The notes under the pieces were generated by a model that did no database searches, was not told where the DNA came from, and saw only the letters and a list, made by a program, of their open reading frames with translations. A stretch of DNA of 64,000 nt from Flammulina velutipes (lineage: Eukaryota > Basidiomycota > Agaricomycetes > Agaricales > Physalacriaceae). The stretch spans positions 1,922,001-1,986,000 of the forward strand of contig JAALGH010000011.1 in the NCBI GenBank assembly GCA_011800155.1, written 5' to 3'. The first letter of the stretch is position 1. Every line of letters begins with the position of its first letter. Positions 1 through 12,004 of the stretch are shown here, piece after piece. Both the position numbers and the translations under genes were made by a program.

Positions 1-1646
1 TTGTAAGTCTCCGACCCCGAGAGGTCGTATCATTTCATGGCGTGCGCACACTGCCATACCAACACCAGTCGCCTGGAGCCCCGTGGCATTCTTTGTCTCA
101 GCGTGCGAGAGGGTCTTGAAACCACTGCACGAACTGACCTAGCGATAGGTGAGTACCCTGAGATTGCGAATGGACCAATGAACTTACATCAGTCTGGTGA
201 TCGTATCGTGCGAGATGAGCGAAGTATTCGGCGTTCGAGACGAAATACGCCTTCCCCGTGTGAAGTCCAGGATCAACGGAAGACGGTCGACGTAGATTTT
301 TCAGACGAAAGTTGGCATCCAATGCGATCATTAGTCGGAATCGAAATCTAGTGTGATATTATTAATGCAAGCATATACGATATCATCAGGATGCTTACTG
401 CTCTGTACTTGGCAAAGACTGCCAATTATCTGGAAGATTAACACCAGGGTGCGGGCATGCTGGGCATTGGATTGCCAAAGCCCCAGGCGCGGTCGTGGCA
501 ATCCCGTCTTGAAAACTACCACGCCCAGCACGCTTGACAAGTTTGATGTGGGCAAATTGTCGATTCATGCGGAATAGGGCCTTAGAACGATCCTACGAGT
601 CACCACCGTTAGCGCTATGGATGCAACGGGTGTAACGAGAGCGAACCTTTGGAACAGAGATTCCAGTATTGTCGGTTATCCTCTCTAGCGCGTTGTAGAA
701 CTCATGGTTGGAAAGGCGGCCTGTCGCTGAAAGCATCTCGAAAAGTTCCAGAACCCGGAACGTCGCGCCCGTCTTTGGAAAACTCGTTGTGGATGGCATA
801 ACCTCCGCCCGAAGGAGTTGGATGCGGCTAGGCTGTTGTCGCTCACAGCCACAAAAGTCCACGTTGACGAGGTGAATCCCTGTCTCGTGTATCATCGTGA
901 ATGTCCGGGGTGCAGAGATGGGTCGAACACAGGCATGACCACCGTGTGGTCCTAGTTGAATTCGGAGTCCTAGATCACGTAGAGAAACACGCTTGTAGAA
1001 ACCATCTTCCCATTTCTAAGGAATCAAATTAATTTGGAATGCGAAGCTGTCGGCAAAGAAAACACACCTTAACTCTATGGAAAGGAAGTCGACGATGGCT
1101 TCTCAGGATGCACTCGTCACACTCCATAAAGACGCCGAAACAGTCCTCGCATGTGTACTGGGCGTGTCCTGGAACCCCGATCACCTCCCGCTCTTCAAAA
1201 TTAGCGAGGCAGCATTCGCAGGAGGGCTTCATATGGTCCCCTCTGCCTTCCAGCCTCACAAACTCATCCAGGAACTCCTGTGGTCGAGCGTCCGTGATCC
1301 ACGATAGTAGTGCTTGGTCCTGATAACCGTCAATGAATACAACCCCAATATCAAGCCTAAAAATACTCACTGAAGCCTTGTAACGACGAGGTTTCTGCGG
1401 TAGCGCTTGGGCAGAAACAGTCTCAGGGCGAAGCTCAGAGGGTATCGCGTTTGCATAGGCTCTAGAAGATGCGGCATTGACACGAGCTACTCCGTCCGGG
1501 ATGGATGTTTTATTTCGTTTGCGGTCCTTTGAGAGCCCCGACGTTCTTGCCTCCAGGAAAGTGTAGTCGTCGTCTGAAGAGTCCGCTCGTGCAGGTCGAC
1601 GTTTTTTCTTGAGGCCAGGGACAAGTGGTGCTCGTTTACCAGGCAT
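1..1646 (-). CDS. KDZ-superfamily transposase with CxC2 zinc cluster, 3' part beyond left edge
   Basis: Transposase of the Kyakuja-Dileera-Zisupton superfamily, acting on its own DNA element in the nucleus. The chosen ATG at 1646 begins MPGKRAP. Exons joined across small GT..AG introns give, in order: a basic N-terminus; a Cys cluster (CECC, CEDC, CDEC, then H..PFHR; about 1040-1200) typical of the CxC2 domain; the block LGLRIQLG..GHAC (about 930-960); GIHLVNVDFCGC; a stretch ending LERITDNTG; ALAIQCPACPHPG (about 450-480); then the RNase H-fold start IALDANFRLKN (about 310), whose Asp is the first catalytic acid, and TGVGMAVCARHEM near the edge. All visible introns restore frame and there is no in-frame stop, so the visible part looks intact. 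The remaining catalytic acids lie outside the window. Family assignment is firm; exon borders are by eye. Confidence 0.9.
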
Positions 1647-1840
1647 GATGATGAGAGGAAGAGGCGGATTCCTGTCAACGGACCGTGATGTTGACCACGT
1701 GACCTGCACGCACGCGCGCGTACAGACTTCGTGTTGAAAAATTGATTGAATTTTAGGACTACAGATATATCATGGTACAATGGCAGAGATAAAAGAATAC
1801 AAATGATATACAACAAGAAAATACAGCGGTGTATATACTT

Positions 1841-2649
1841 TTACTTCGTCAAGTCAACATCCTCCCCGCACAAGAATGCATGCGCGTCCAAGCGATCCCA
1901 GCATGGATTCAATTCGCATTCTTTTCCTGCCTCAACCTCTCTGTCGTATGTAGCCAGAGCCTTGGATCTGGGAGAAGTGTTGAGTAGGTAATATAGGACA
2001 AGCGAAAAAGAACCACTTACGCTGACGAAAAGACGGTGCGAAATTGACCAGAGCTATACAAAAAGTAGGGCGCACATGTCGACGTTGACGAGGCACTTTT
2101 CAAAGGAGACGGCGATTGAGGATAGAAATCGACGCCTTGACGGTATTGGCCTTTTGAAGACGGCGTGCCTGGAGTCGAAAAGAAGGTGTTCTTGGTGGGA
2201 GACGACGGAGGGGCTGGTGTCGGAAGGAAAGTGTTCTTAGGGATGGAAGAAGGAGTGGCTGGCGTTGAAAAAAATGACGCGTCCAGAGTGGGGCCTCGCT
2301 TTGGTGTTGCAACCGAAGCAGGGCCTCGCTTGGTTGGAGATGCGGGGGGAGTTTCAACCGCCTCGTCATGCCGATGAACTGCAATGCAGATGTCTTGCCA
2401 TTTTGTTTGCGCATCGGCGTATGTGAGGACCTTGGTAGCGATCGGGACATTCGCTTCGAGGGCGATAATTTCACTGCAAGAACAGTTCGGGTTAGCGTAT
2501 GAGTCGCACATAGCGTCAAGGTGTACTCACAGTGCAGTGTAGATGCCCTGGGCACTACCCTGTGATTTCACATAATATTTGGAGAAAGACGTCCGGGCGC
2601 GGCCTACTTCAGAGCGAGCACAGTAGAAATCGGGAGTACACGTATGCAT
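1841..2649 (-). CDS. Protein with RNase H1 N-terminal (viroplasmin-like) domain
   Basis: Three exons (2649-2531, 2473-2021, 1967-1841) join in frame to 232 residues. Near the N-terminus, KYYVKSQGSAQGIYTALEI followed by a TYADAQTKW segment fits the small RNase H1 N-terminal/viroplasmin fold, which binds nucleic-acid hybrids in RNase H1. No RNase H catalytic domain follows. Instead there is a Pro/Ser/Thr-rich repeat region with recurring FFSTP.TPSS and LPTPAPPSS units, then a short C-terminal segment ending DVDLTK. The middle looks disordered. Stand-alone proteins with this domain are numerous in agaricomycetes and their role is unknown. It lies 195 bp upstream of the KDZ gene on the same strand. 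The domain call is moderate because the match is short. Confidence 0.6.
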
Positions 2650-2940
2650 GGCAGACGACGATGGGGGTCAGAGGCAAGACACTTCAATTTTCGCCGTCTC
2701 AGGACGCGAACAACAAACACGTGGGTAGGCATCTCCGCTCCGTTGATTAATTCCGAGGGCCAGACTTGTATTCAAAATAGACGCAGCACGATAAAATGGG
2801 CGAAGCACGCGTATATGTTGACGAGATAGCAAGATAAGTACAAGATGACTAGACTAGATAGAATAGCAGGAAGATACATAGTATAGAAACAGGCAAACAC
2901 AACGAGATAACAAAATATAACAAACAGGAGACACTTCGCC

Positions 2941-3755
2941 CTAGAGCTCTGGGGATCGAAGTCGGACACGCCCGTCCTCGTAGCTACGCAGCATGGCAGC
3001 CACACTCTCCATTTCCTCAACCTCCTCCTTACTGAACGACTCCAGCTTACGCTTTTTGATTTTAGCAACAGTCTTTTCCGACGGCCAGGCGCCGCCTGAC
3101 GTCGAAGCAACAGAAGAAGGCGACGAAGAGGACGCGGAGGAAGACGCGGAGGTCTCCTTGCCTGACGTGGAGGTGGCTAAGGTGCCGCGACTGCGATGGG
3201 TTACACGCCACGCCGGACGAGGACGAGGTCGTTCCAAACCGCGTCGAGTTAACGGAAGGTCAAGGTCCAGGATGTTGAACGGGCGCCAAAGGGCCCCTTC
3301 GATCCGGCGGTAGCGCTTCAAGTCTACTGCCCACTTTAAGGCGGGCCACCAAAAATGCTGTTGGAAATGAGTGAGTGAGTATCCACAGGACTATATTAAG
3401 TAAATAAATACCTTGCGACGTTCGCGGGTGCGCTGCATGTAAGATTCGTCGTCCTCATCGAGAAGGCGGATGGTCTTGAATTCTACGTCGCACGCGGTCT
3501 CGAAGCGCTTGCGAGACTTGCGCTCGGAGCTACCAAAGCGTCGAGATTGAATGAAGGCCGTTGCCTGTATACCGAGGAAGTGTATCATGTCGCCGCCACT
3601 GGACGAGAGTCCCTGCAACAAAATAATTAGACTAGTAAATAAAACCACAAAGTTTAACTTACCACGGGGCGTTTTGGAGCGGTCAGCAGCGTCTGACCAG
3701 AGAGCTGCTTCCGCGGTTTGGCGACCTTGTTCTTGAGGACGAGAATGCGAGGCAT
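2941..3755 (-). CDS. Hypothetical protein, basic, acidic/serine-rich middle
   Basis: I do not recognise this protein. The start at 3755 (MPRILVLKNK) was chosen because it splices in phase to the exon beginning GLSSSGGDMIHFLGIQ, which then splices to HFWWPALKWAVDLKRYRRIEG. The result is about 240 residues. The N-terminus is strongly basic, the centre carries an aromatic cluster (HFWW, LKWAVD), and the C-terminal third is a Ser/Thr-rich tract followed by a charged segment (KIKKRKLESFSKEEVEEME) that may be a short coiled coil. It is co-oriented with its neighbours on both sides, with about 300 bp to each. No enzymatic motif is visible. Confidence 0.55.
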
Positions 3756-4053
3756 TGGGGCTAGAGAAAAAAATCGGCGTGTCCTCGACCTTTGATAAAT
3801 GGTCGACTGTACAGTTGCTAGAACTCCGACGACCTGCCGAAGCTGCATGCCGTTGAGACGACAGCTGTATTAGTGGAAGCTGGAGCGTGAGCTGGTAACG
3901 GGATCCTCCCAAGTAGCCGGTATGTGTGGCGTCGCGGGAACAAAGGAAAGCGACGGGCAGGATATCCACAGCGAAGGAACAGATGCGGGAAAGGCGATAA
4001 GAGAATGCATTGCCCCAATACTAACAGGGTAAATTTAACTACGTGTCGCCATC

Positions 4054-4740
4054 TCAATCAGTACGCTGCTGAAATAACAATTGGTGGCACTTAAAACGTG
4101 CCTTCAGCTGGCCCTTCTCAGCACGTTGACGCATATCCTCGAAGTACCCGAGCGCACGTGCATAGCGCTCGCGAATGGCGGAGGCCTCCTTCCAGACGGC
4201 ATCAGCGATCCCGACCTCCTTCCGGATATTCTCCTGCCCAACTTCAATTGCCTTCAATTGAACAGTGACGTCGGACTCGAGATCAATGAGCATGAGGAAC
4301 CCTTCTTCTGGTTCCCTGCTTGCGTAGTCGTGGTAGACGTCGGCTGCGTACGTCCTGAGATTGCCACTGGTAGTTGCGCCACGCAGGATGTCATCGAGCT
4401 GGCGAATCCGACGGATGCTACGCTGAACGAGTCGCGCGTCTGGAAGGCTAGCACTCCTGTCAGCAAGAGCGATACAGTTGGTTGTTAGGAGCATACTGAG
4501 CGGAGGGTGTAGGCTGAGGCGCCTGATGGCGTCGGTCGCGGTCCTGCGGAATAGCGACTTTCCTGTCGTAGCGATTCCGCATTTTAATGAGCTGAGTTTC
4601 GCGGTTTCTAAGGTGTACAATAAGTTTCATGGAAATGTTGCCCACTACAAAATTACATACCGCTGATACCATTGTGTCCGAGACTGCTTTTTCGCGGCGC
4701 TGCGCTCCTCTTCACTGTGGTAGATTGGCTTGCGAGGCAT
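4054..4740 (-). CDS. Hypothetical basic coiled-coil protein
   Basis: Three exons join in frame to about 200 residues. The N-terminus starts MPRKPIYHSEEERSAAKKQSR and continues into a run rich in Arg, Lys and Gln, a type of start that recurs in many uncharacterised agaricomycete proteins. From about residue 70 the protein is largely helical and charged (ARLVQRSIRRIRQLDDIL, then LKAIEVGQENIRKEV and RYARALGYFEDMRQRAEKG), consistent with coiled coil. A basic region followed by a coiled coil could bind DNA as a dimer, but there is no clear bZIP heptad, so that is inference. It is transcribed away from the plus-strand gene at 5203. Confidence 0.6.
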
Positions 4741-5202
4741 GTTCTATCACGATACCTGGGGAAAAGATGAGAAACTAAGGATAGAATTCAAGTTGGACAC
4801 ATACCCAATACGGTCAGAGATCAACAGGCGAAATGGTGAGGAGGCGTCGTCGTAGAACGATGGCAAGGTAGATTGGCATACTGCATTTGGTTTGGCTTTG
4901 TGAGGTCATTGGACATTCATTGGATAGCAATGGATGCGCGGCAGCGGGGGAGAGAAAATTGGGTAGGCATTCATGGAGAAGGATGAGGAGAAGCTCTGAA
5001 TGTAATTTCCGGCGCAAAGGAGTGAGCGTGGAAGGTCAGAGAGCGGTAAGAATGGGGCTGGCGGAAACCATGGACAACGGTCCGGCGAATTGGTCATTGG
5101 ACAGTTATTGGATACATTCAATAGGTCCGGTAGTCAGGCCCGATTACAAATATAAATGAACTGATCCCACGGGAGTAAATTTTCCATCATCCATCATCAA
5201 CG
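4741..5202. promoter_or_regulatory. Divergent intergenic region with CCAAT-type boxes
   Basis: This region separates two divergently transcribed genes. It contains several ATTGG (inverted CCAAT) motifs in short repeated contexts near 4908-4930 and 5090-5115, for example cattggacattcattgg and attggtcattggac. A TATAAATG element at 5151-5158 lies 45-52 nt upstream of the plus-strand ATG at 5203. Nothing in it looks like coding sequence. Confidence 0.4.
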
Positions 5203-5913
5203 ATGAGCGTCGAACCTGCAAATGTCGAACCTGCCCAGCCGGTGGCCCTGCCATCCCTTCCGAAATATTTGGAGTTCAAACTGTAAGTCGACTCGCCTAT
5301 CGCAGCTTTAGTCTTCTCACCAGGACGACCTAGTTTCACGGGAATGCGCGCATCCTTTTTGAAGGCCAACATTCCCGCATTCCTAAGTGGCCGGGACAAT
5401 AGTTACCTCGAAGGGAGGCAGATTGCGGACGGGATCACCAGGGTCTATTTGAGGGGCTGCCCTTGGTGGCTGCCGCTGGATGTGGAACCCGTTGAGGGCG
5501 AGTACGACATTGACCCCGAAATCCTGAACAAGCAGGATGAGATGGAGGACAGCATTCGCACAGTGAGTACTGCCCGTTTTCGTGAATTCTTCTTCTCACA
5601 ATCTTTCCAGATGATCCGAAACTACTACGAACATGTCTACGCCCGCGAGAGCATCTGCCGTCGCATTGCCCGTTTCGAAAAAACTTACAACAAAAAATTC
5701 TGCACCGTCGTTGATCATCCCGGCGAACTCGCAGTGCCCCTCCCAGCGGGTGGTGGAAGAGGAGAAGGGGAGGACCTGTCGGACGATTACCTGGCAATCC
5801 GTCCTCTCATCGTCGACTATCAACGTGCCTTCCGGGAAGAGTTTTGTATCGTTGACCATTCGGGCCGCCCGAAGCACATTGTGGGCAATTGGAATAATGT
5901 GCCGAGAGCATAA
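5203..5913 (+). CDS. Short member of expanded agaricomycete family (FxxW-lp family), unknown function
   Basis: Exons 5203-5282, 5334-5562 and 5611-5913 splice in phase to 203 residues. After a Pro/Val-rich N-terminus comes a segment with FLKANIPAF, then YLRGCPWWLPLDVEP. This pattern (R..FL...IP.F, about 30 residues, an aromatic W.LPL.VEP) is the N-terminal module of a very large uncharacterised family in mushroom genomes. The neighbour at 6159-8358 has the related layout RLDFLESHID and FSWWLPMHQDPPP. This copy stops soon after the module and lacks the long HMG-like and acidic regions of its neighbour, so it may be a truncated paralogue. A TATA element lies at 5151-5158. Confidence 0.6.
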
Positions 5914-6158
5914 GTAAAACGTATCAATAGCTAGCTAGTTTCTTGTAAGTTGTCGTTGTCTATACCGCGTTTTCTGTACTCTACTGCGCGATTCGAAAAC
6001 CTTCTACCAACTTCGATGCACGTGCCATTTCCTGCTCCGATTTTTTGTCCAGTCTTACCTGTCAACGGACGCTAGGTGGGACCGACTGAAACTGACGCGA
6101 CAACGCGTACACTTTGCGTACACTCCACTGTTGATACGCGACTGGCCCTGATATTCCG

Positions 6159-8358
6159 ATGCCTGTGTATGTTGGTATAGCCTCCGTTTCACATGTTTTC
6201 TGATAATTCTCCATAGGGTGATTACTCCGTTTAGGAAAAACTGGGCGAAGGGTGCTCGTCTTGACTTTCTCGAGTCCCATATCGATGCCCACCACGAGAA
6301 ACGACGCAATGGAAGGGGCGCTGGAATCGAATACACGCACCAGGTTATCAACGTGTTCGTGTTAAAATTTTCATGGTGGCTGCCGATGCACCAGGATCCG
6401 CCGCCGGATTTCGTGCCAGACGAGTCGACACTGAGCGCGGAGGACCTTGGCATGAAGAAGGCTGCGTTGGATCGGCTTGTCACGGTACGTCGAGCTGCAT
6501 TCTAATAAACATTCATTTGTTCAATATTGGTTAAGGGCATTGGAAACTTCTTCGAAAATCGCTGGGCCGCCGCCGACTCCATCACTCGTATGACCAGAGC
6601 TGAGATCGCACGCAACCCACTCTCTGCATTCTTAGCTAAGGCGACAAACACGAGGCTTCATGGCCAGCGGCTCCGAGGACGCACACCTGCCCAGATGTGG
6701 TCTTCTGAACAATTTGCCTCTGTTCGTCAGGACGTGAACCAACAGGTCAAGGAGGAATCACTTAATGCGCAGAGGGGCCGCGTCGCTAAGGCTCAGATGT
6801 GTACCATCGCGGCATTCCAGGGGTTGCCGAAGGACGAGCAGGCGTATTGGAAAACGCGCGCTGCAGAGGACGCAGAGGAGGTCGCTCAGGCAAAAGTGGA
6901 CGCAAATGCACCTCTGGAACGCCTCAACGCTGTGGAAACCCAAGAGTACGTACAATTTGTCTGTCCTTAACCATTTCTCATGATCTTTTGCAGAGTTCTC
7001 GACAACATAGCAAGCACCTTTCAAGAATTTTTGGAAGGCTTCGCGATTTTGACCGGGGGGAACGTATCGCTCGTTTGGGCGGGACCAGAACCGAGAAGGG
7101 GCGGACAGGTGAACGTAATATCGTAAGTACGTCTGTCGTCGAAGTGGTTAGGTTGCTGAAGCATTATTGCCTAGTGTCCACGCTGGTTCCAATAGTGCTA
7201 CCGTCCCAGAGACGTTTGATTGTGCAGCTGGTGAGCGTGGCAAGCGCCGGAGGAAAGTCGTTGAGGCAGCCTTTGGAGAGTTCGCGATGGAGTGTTTCTG
7301 TGCGTTTTTCCTCGAGCGTATGTAATGATTATCTGACTGACATCATATTTATAGCCCTGACGCAGCAGGAGAAAAGAGCGCTGGCTGGACACTCCATGCC
7401 CGCCAACGCGCCAAGTTTCCTGTCGCAGCCGAAATCGTGGAACAGTCCGGCGGGGGATGACAGTCTCCCATCTACTGTGGTCGCAAGTCGTGCAGATTCC
7501 TCTCCCCATATCGCATCCAGCCAAGCCAAGACGAAGCGCCGTAGAGAAGCTGAGGATTCTGCGCCGAAGAAGACGAAAAAGAGGCGCCGGTCCAAGAAGG
7601 TTGTTTCAGATGACGACGACGACGACAGCGACGATGACGACGACATTTCGCCGGCTGCCAGCGACACTGAGAAAGCTGCACGCAGGAAGTCAAAGAGGGC
7701 AGACCTGTCGAAGAAGGTTGCGACAGACGGCGAGGAAGGAGGCGACGAGGACGATGCCGTCCCGGATGCAAGTTCTCAACACCAACCAATCCCGCCGGCA
7801 GAGCTTCCTCCCCCTCCCGCTTCCACTACTCCTCCACCTCCGCCTGAGGATGTTGTTCCTCTGCCTGCATGGTTAAAAGAAGCCGAAGAGCGGCTCCAGA
7901 AATTTGACTTGGACGATTCTTTCCAAAGGCTCGTGACGACTTGGGTCCGTTTGGAAGCCAGAAATCCGGGTAGCGAGACTAGCGCATTGCCTTATCTCCC
8001 CGCCACGAAGCGCCCAGCCTGGGTATCGTATTGGATATCTCGAGGACGCGCCAAAGAAGAAGACTTCACGGGAAAGGTTGCTACGAAGTTGGCGAAGGAT
8101 TGGTGGACATGGTGGATTGCGCTCCAGCCGGCGGTGCGCTGCCTCAAGCTTTCAGACGCTCCTCAGCCTGATCACACCATCCAAGTTGGGGAAGATCAGT
8201 GGGGTGCGCTGAATACCCGCGGAATTAACGGACTTTTGTCTGTGTTGATGGGTTTAGCTTGGTGGGGCACGGTCGCATTCAGCGATATAATTGATTGGAC
8301 ACGCTGGCTGCGCGCCGTAAGTGATGTTCATTGGGTCGTGAAACAGTTGAAAGTGTAA
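6159..8358 (+). CDS. Long member of the same expanded agaricomycete family, unknown function
   Basis: Six exons (6159-6166, 6217-6484, 6536-6945, 6994-7122, 7175-7299, 7355-8358) keep one frame and give 647 residues. The first exon is only 8 nt with a canonical GTATGT donor; it was chosen because it gives MPVVITPFRKNW in phase. Order of parts: RLDFLESHID plus FSWWLPMHQDPPP; a helical part; an HMG-like stretch (FQGLPKDEQAYWKTRAAEDAE); RRRKVVEAAF; a very acidic/basic low-complexity middle with Lys/Arg runs that look like nuclear localisation signals and runs of Asp; a Pro-rich linker; and a C-terminal module ending WLRAVSDVHWVVKQL. A nuclear role is likely from composition, but the function is unknown. 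Confidence 0.75.
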
Positions 8359-8439
8359 ATATGTTGTATACTCCCTGGCCCGGCCCGCTATCTTGTACGT
8401 ACCAGAACTTGTCTGTATGTAGACTATATATATTTTGTT

Positions 8440-9270
8440 CCGCCGGGATAGGCGCGCTATCCCGCCTTAATGCAAACCACCCGCCATTAAATTTATATCC
8501 GGCAAGTGCCGGCATTGGTACATCCATGCTGCAAGCCCCGCATCCAGCGCATCCAGCGCGATTGAAGCCCGATAAATCAACAAATCGGCTTTGTATAAGG
8601 AACCTTCGCATAAACCAACATCGATTGGGGCGGTATAGGCGCGCTATCCCGCCAACCGCCCGCCATGAGTATCATATCCGGCAAGTGCCGGTGTTCGTAC
8701 ATCCGTGGCGCAAGCCACGCATCCAGCGCATCCAGCGCTTCTAATGCCCTATGAATGATGAAACCTGCGTTATGTAATGAAGCTGTGGATACGTTAATAT
8801 GGATTGGGGCGGTATAGGCGCGCTATCCCGCCCAATGCAAACCGCCCGCCAGGAGTACCATATCCGGGAAGTGCCGGTGTTCGTACATCCGTGGCGCAAT
8901 ACGCGTTTCCAGTGTATCCATCACGTTTGAAGCCCTGGAAATCAATAAACCTGCTTTATATAATGAAACAGTGTATAAATTGATATGATTTGGGGCAGTA
9001 GAGGTGCGCTATCCCGCCCAATGCAAACCGCCCGCCATTAATATCATATCCGGCAAGTGCCGGAGCGGGTATATATGTGGCGCAATATGCGTATCCAATC
9101 CAGTCCATTCCGCTCGTTTTAAGCCTTACAAATGGGATCATGTGGCTTATATTACATCAATATGTGATGTATATAGCCATGTTCTGACCTGAAGCCCTAC
9201 TATCCTGCCTAATAGAAAATGGCCCCTATTATAGTATTACCTGGCAAATGCCGGAGATTTTAAATATCAT
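8440..9270. repeat. Five-copy degenerate satellite, period about 178-194 bp
   Basis: The motif ggcgcgctatcccgcc or a close variant recurs at about 8451, 8639, 8817, 9003 and, more degraded, 9197. Each unit also carries aaccgcccgcca, then atccggcaagtgccgg and usually catccgtggcgcaa. CCGGCA-AG-TGCCGG is a perfect 6-bp inverted repeat with a 2-nt spacer, kept in copies 1, 2 and 4 and slightly altered in 3 and 5. Divergence increases toward the right end. The units hold no long reading frame. This is a tandem satellite rather than dispersed copies. Confidence 0.85.
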
Positions 9271-9914
9271 TCCAAAACTAAAAAGCATTAATAACCACTA
9301 TATTAGCCTTTTATATACCTATTTATTAACCCACTCATTTTGGGTGGTTACATCCACTCTCATTGCAAAACTCATCTGTGGCTACAACCACTACTTTTGC
9401 GCTAGGATTACAACCTGGCCTGGAAAACCACCTCGGACAACCAACCTCTCTTTCTGACAAGATCCGCGGTTATTAAAAGGTCCTATCCCGAGGAAAACGC
9501 CAACAAAATGTTGCCCCACCTAAAATGAGGATACATTCTCCCGAGGGATTCTGAAGATTAAAGACGTCCGCGGCTCTGATAATCCAGAAAGCGTCCCACC
9601 AGTAACCCTAGAAGGTCTTTGGAAGGTTATCTAAAAGCCTCAGCTGTCGCTGTTTGAGGTGGCGTACAATGGAGATCGGAGTATAAACTATTCCAGTGGT
9701 TTCCTGGCTCTGAGCTAGCTGTATGTCATGACGTACTGTGGCAATGCTTGGTTGGATGCTTCGCGATTTCTCGAGCCACTGAGCAGCGGTCTGATTGACA
9801 TTGCCGAGAAGAAAAAAGGAACAGACCTGGGAAGGACGAACAGCGGCAAACTGTCGAACTAGCGTGGTTTCAAGTTAGCTTCAGACTCCAACTTTACGCT
9901 ACCTTTTCGCTCTC
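9271..9914. other. Non-coding stretch, no recognisable feature
   Basis: AT-rich spacer after the satellite array, followed by mixed sequence with frequent stops in all frames. I see no gene, RNA or repeat here that I can support. Confidence 0.5.
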
Positions 9915-10330
9915 AACGGTATGTCTCCAATGCTTCGTCAGGCATATGTTTACGCCTCCCAGGTATTGGCTCTCGTTATCGGAGATGCATACTTCGGACA
10001 ACACTCACAGCCGCCTGTGCTTTCACTCGTGGAGGGTACGAACTACCTTCATAATTCCTATTCCAAATTTGTCTAACGTGTCTCTCCCAGTCACATTTTC
10101 GCTGCTCTCTTGACTACTTGTTTGGACACTTTCGGAGAGATGCCCATGCAGATGGACGGTCGTCCGATCCTTAGGAAGCAGACTGGCTTCAGCTTATATC
10201 GTCCAGGTGCTGTCGCGTTGGGAAAACACTCTCCCCGACTTGCCATTCTCTGCGATGCCAGTCTTCATCTTCAACATCATTGTGTACTTCATGACCTGAA
10301 TCGGTCTGCTCTAAGGATTGAGCCTATGGT
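9915..10330 (+). pseudogene. PDR-type (ABCG) ABC transporter fragment, broken
   Basis: The segment from about 10092 translates to HIFAALLTTCLDTFGEMPMQ, then GRPILRKQTGFSLYRPGAVALG. This is the start of the transmembrane domain of fungal pleiotropic drug resistance transporters, which export xenobiotics across the plasma membrane. After ALGK (about 10224) the family sequence continues only in a shifted frame (LPDLPFSAMPVFIFNIIVYFMT), so one base has been lost, and stop codons follow. An upstream exon-like piece (9922-10035) may be the preceding part. The nucleotide-binding domains are absent. This is a dead partial copy. Confidence 0.8.
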
Positions 10331-11900
10331 ATGTACCTAATCCAACTCTCGCTTCCTGCTTACAACAAGTACAGGTGTCTACGTTAGCATCAAGCGCGGC
10401 ACACGGCCAACACCGTTCTGAAGAACGGTTCGTCGGTATATCGACGTGGCCTGTGTGCGCTTCAATAGAAGCAGGCAAGTCATTTCTTTGTCTTCTGGCT
10501 CTCTATACTAACGTTTCAGTTTCTTATCAGAACTGCCTCAACGAGCTCTCAATTCGTACGCTAACCTCACATTCACACCAGCCAACTCGCACATTGGATC
10601 GCCTACGGTCAACATGATGCTGCCGTATTGTACGTTGCTGTTCGGTACCACGTCCTACAGCCTCTAACTCGTTACATAGGCACTATACAACTACGGAGAC
10701 GACACCAACGGATGCAATAGAACGGAAATGAGCAGCACTGCACTGTCCCGATGGTATGTTTCTTATCGCCTATTCCCATTTAATTCACTAACCATCGTTA
10801 CATACTCTAGACTCTATATCATGCATCCCGTTAGCCATCCTATGCCTTCCCAGTGATCAACGACCTCGCAACCGCAACAATGATCAACCTAAGGCAACAG
10901 GTCCGCCATTGTATCTGGTCCGCGAACGTTCGAACAGACCATCGTCGCCAATGATCGTTTGTGGACGACACAGTGGTATTCTTGGTCTGGATAGCTCATC
11001 TCTTTGCGAAATCCATACAAGATAGATACCAGGCAACGCTGGGATAGATATCGCTCACATAGATGAACATTGTTCATTGCAGTACGTCCTACGTAGCGCT
11101 TATTTCCCGTCATCGCTTACTGACCTTTTATTCGTATTCCAGCCCGTATACGTTGCATTCGGGGTATTTCCTACCCTTATCGATTCGATTTATCAGTGTA
11201 CTAACATATTCATAGAGATCCATTATCCAAACTACTCCCACTCTTACGCAATACTCTCGAGCGTGCCCCGTCTACTCATGCGAAGCGTTCAACTCACCTA
11301 ACGCCGAACGGTAACGTTGATAGCAGACAAAGAGAACAGGAACCCGTCCACAGTCTGGCATGTCCTCGTTGTTCTCGGGATGTTACATTCACTAATAGAT
11401 AGCACCATTAGCATCGCCGAAACCGATTATACGTCAACTACAATGAGCATCTCCTCCCATCCTATACAGGATCTACGACTTGGCCAACGCCGTCCTGTTC
11501 GGACGGCTAGTCGGTATACCGACTTGGCCAAGTGCGAGTCCTGACATGGACATAGTATGTTACTTTTTATCCTCAACTGCTATCACGCTAACCAACCTCT
11601 AGGTCTCGATAATGATGCCCGAAACACGACGGAAGGTATGCCTTCCCCGTTCATTTGTCTTCCTATTCGCTAACAGATACGATAGCCCTTTGTCCTCGTC
11701 GTCGTATCTGTGTATTTTATTGTCTCGTTAGTGGGGTAAACGAACGGAAGCTAATGGCTATATAGTCGCCTTCTACGAGCGTGTCTTAGCCATCTCACAG
11801 GGCCCGACTTGTCGACAGCGTCTCGAGCTCATGGAGGTATGTAATCCAACATGGCCCAGATGCGTCTATCTACACTATCGCATGCCGGAAGAAAAGAGTT
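10331..11900 (+). pseudogene. Decayed, unrecognised exon-like fragments
   Basis: Several stretches read like short exons with donor and acceptor sites (for example ALNSYANLTFTPANSHIGSP near 10530, YVAFGVFPTLIDSIYQCTN near 11147, LVVLGMLHSLIDSTISIAE near 11360, and LANAVLFGRLVGIPTWPSA near 11480). They do not join into one open frame. The last piece has a partly matching, frameshifted relative at about 10395-10455 and another on the minus strand at 47600-47680, so this is a small multicopy family. Hydrophobic content suggests a membrane protein. I cannot name it. Confidence 0.4.
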
Positions 11901-12004
11901 CTGCTACTTAGACGAAATGAGCCATGTTTTCGCATTATGCATTAGTCTATGACGGGAACAAAGATACTACCTGAGATGTAATGTGGCTCAAACGATGGTC
12001 CGCA

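Noticed and set aside
1841..2649. Viral or retroelement origin of the viroplasmin-like domain
   Set aside because: No reverse transcriptase, integrase or coat-like sequence is nearby; the domain alone is common in cellular fungal proteins.
1..8360. TET/JBP dioxygenase gene linked to KDZ
   Set aside because: Such genes are known to accompany KDZ elements in fungi, but I found no matching HxD...H iron-binding pattern in any gene of either island.
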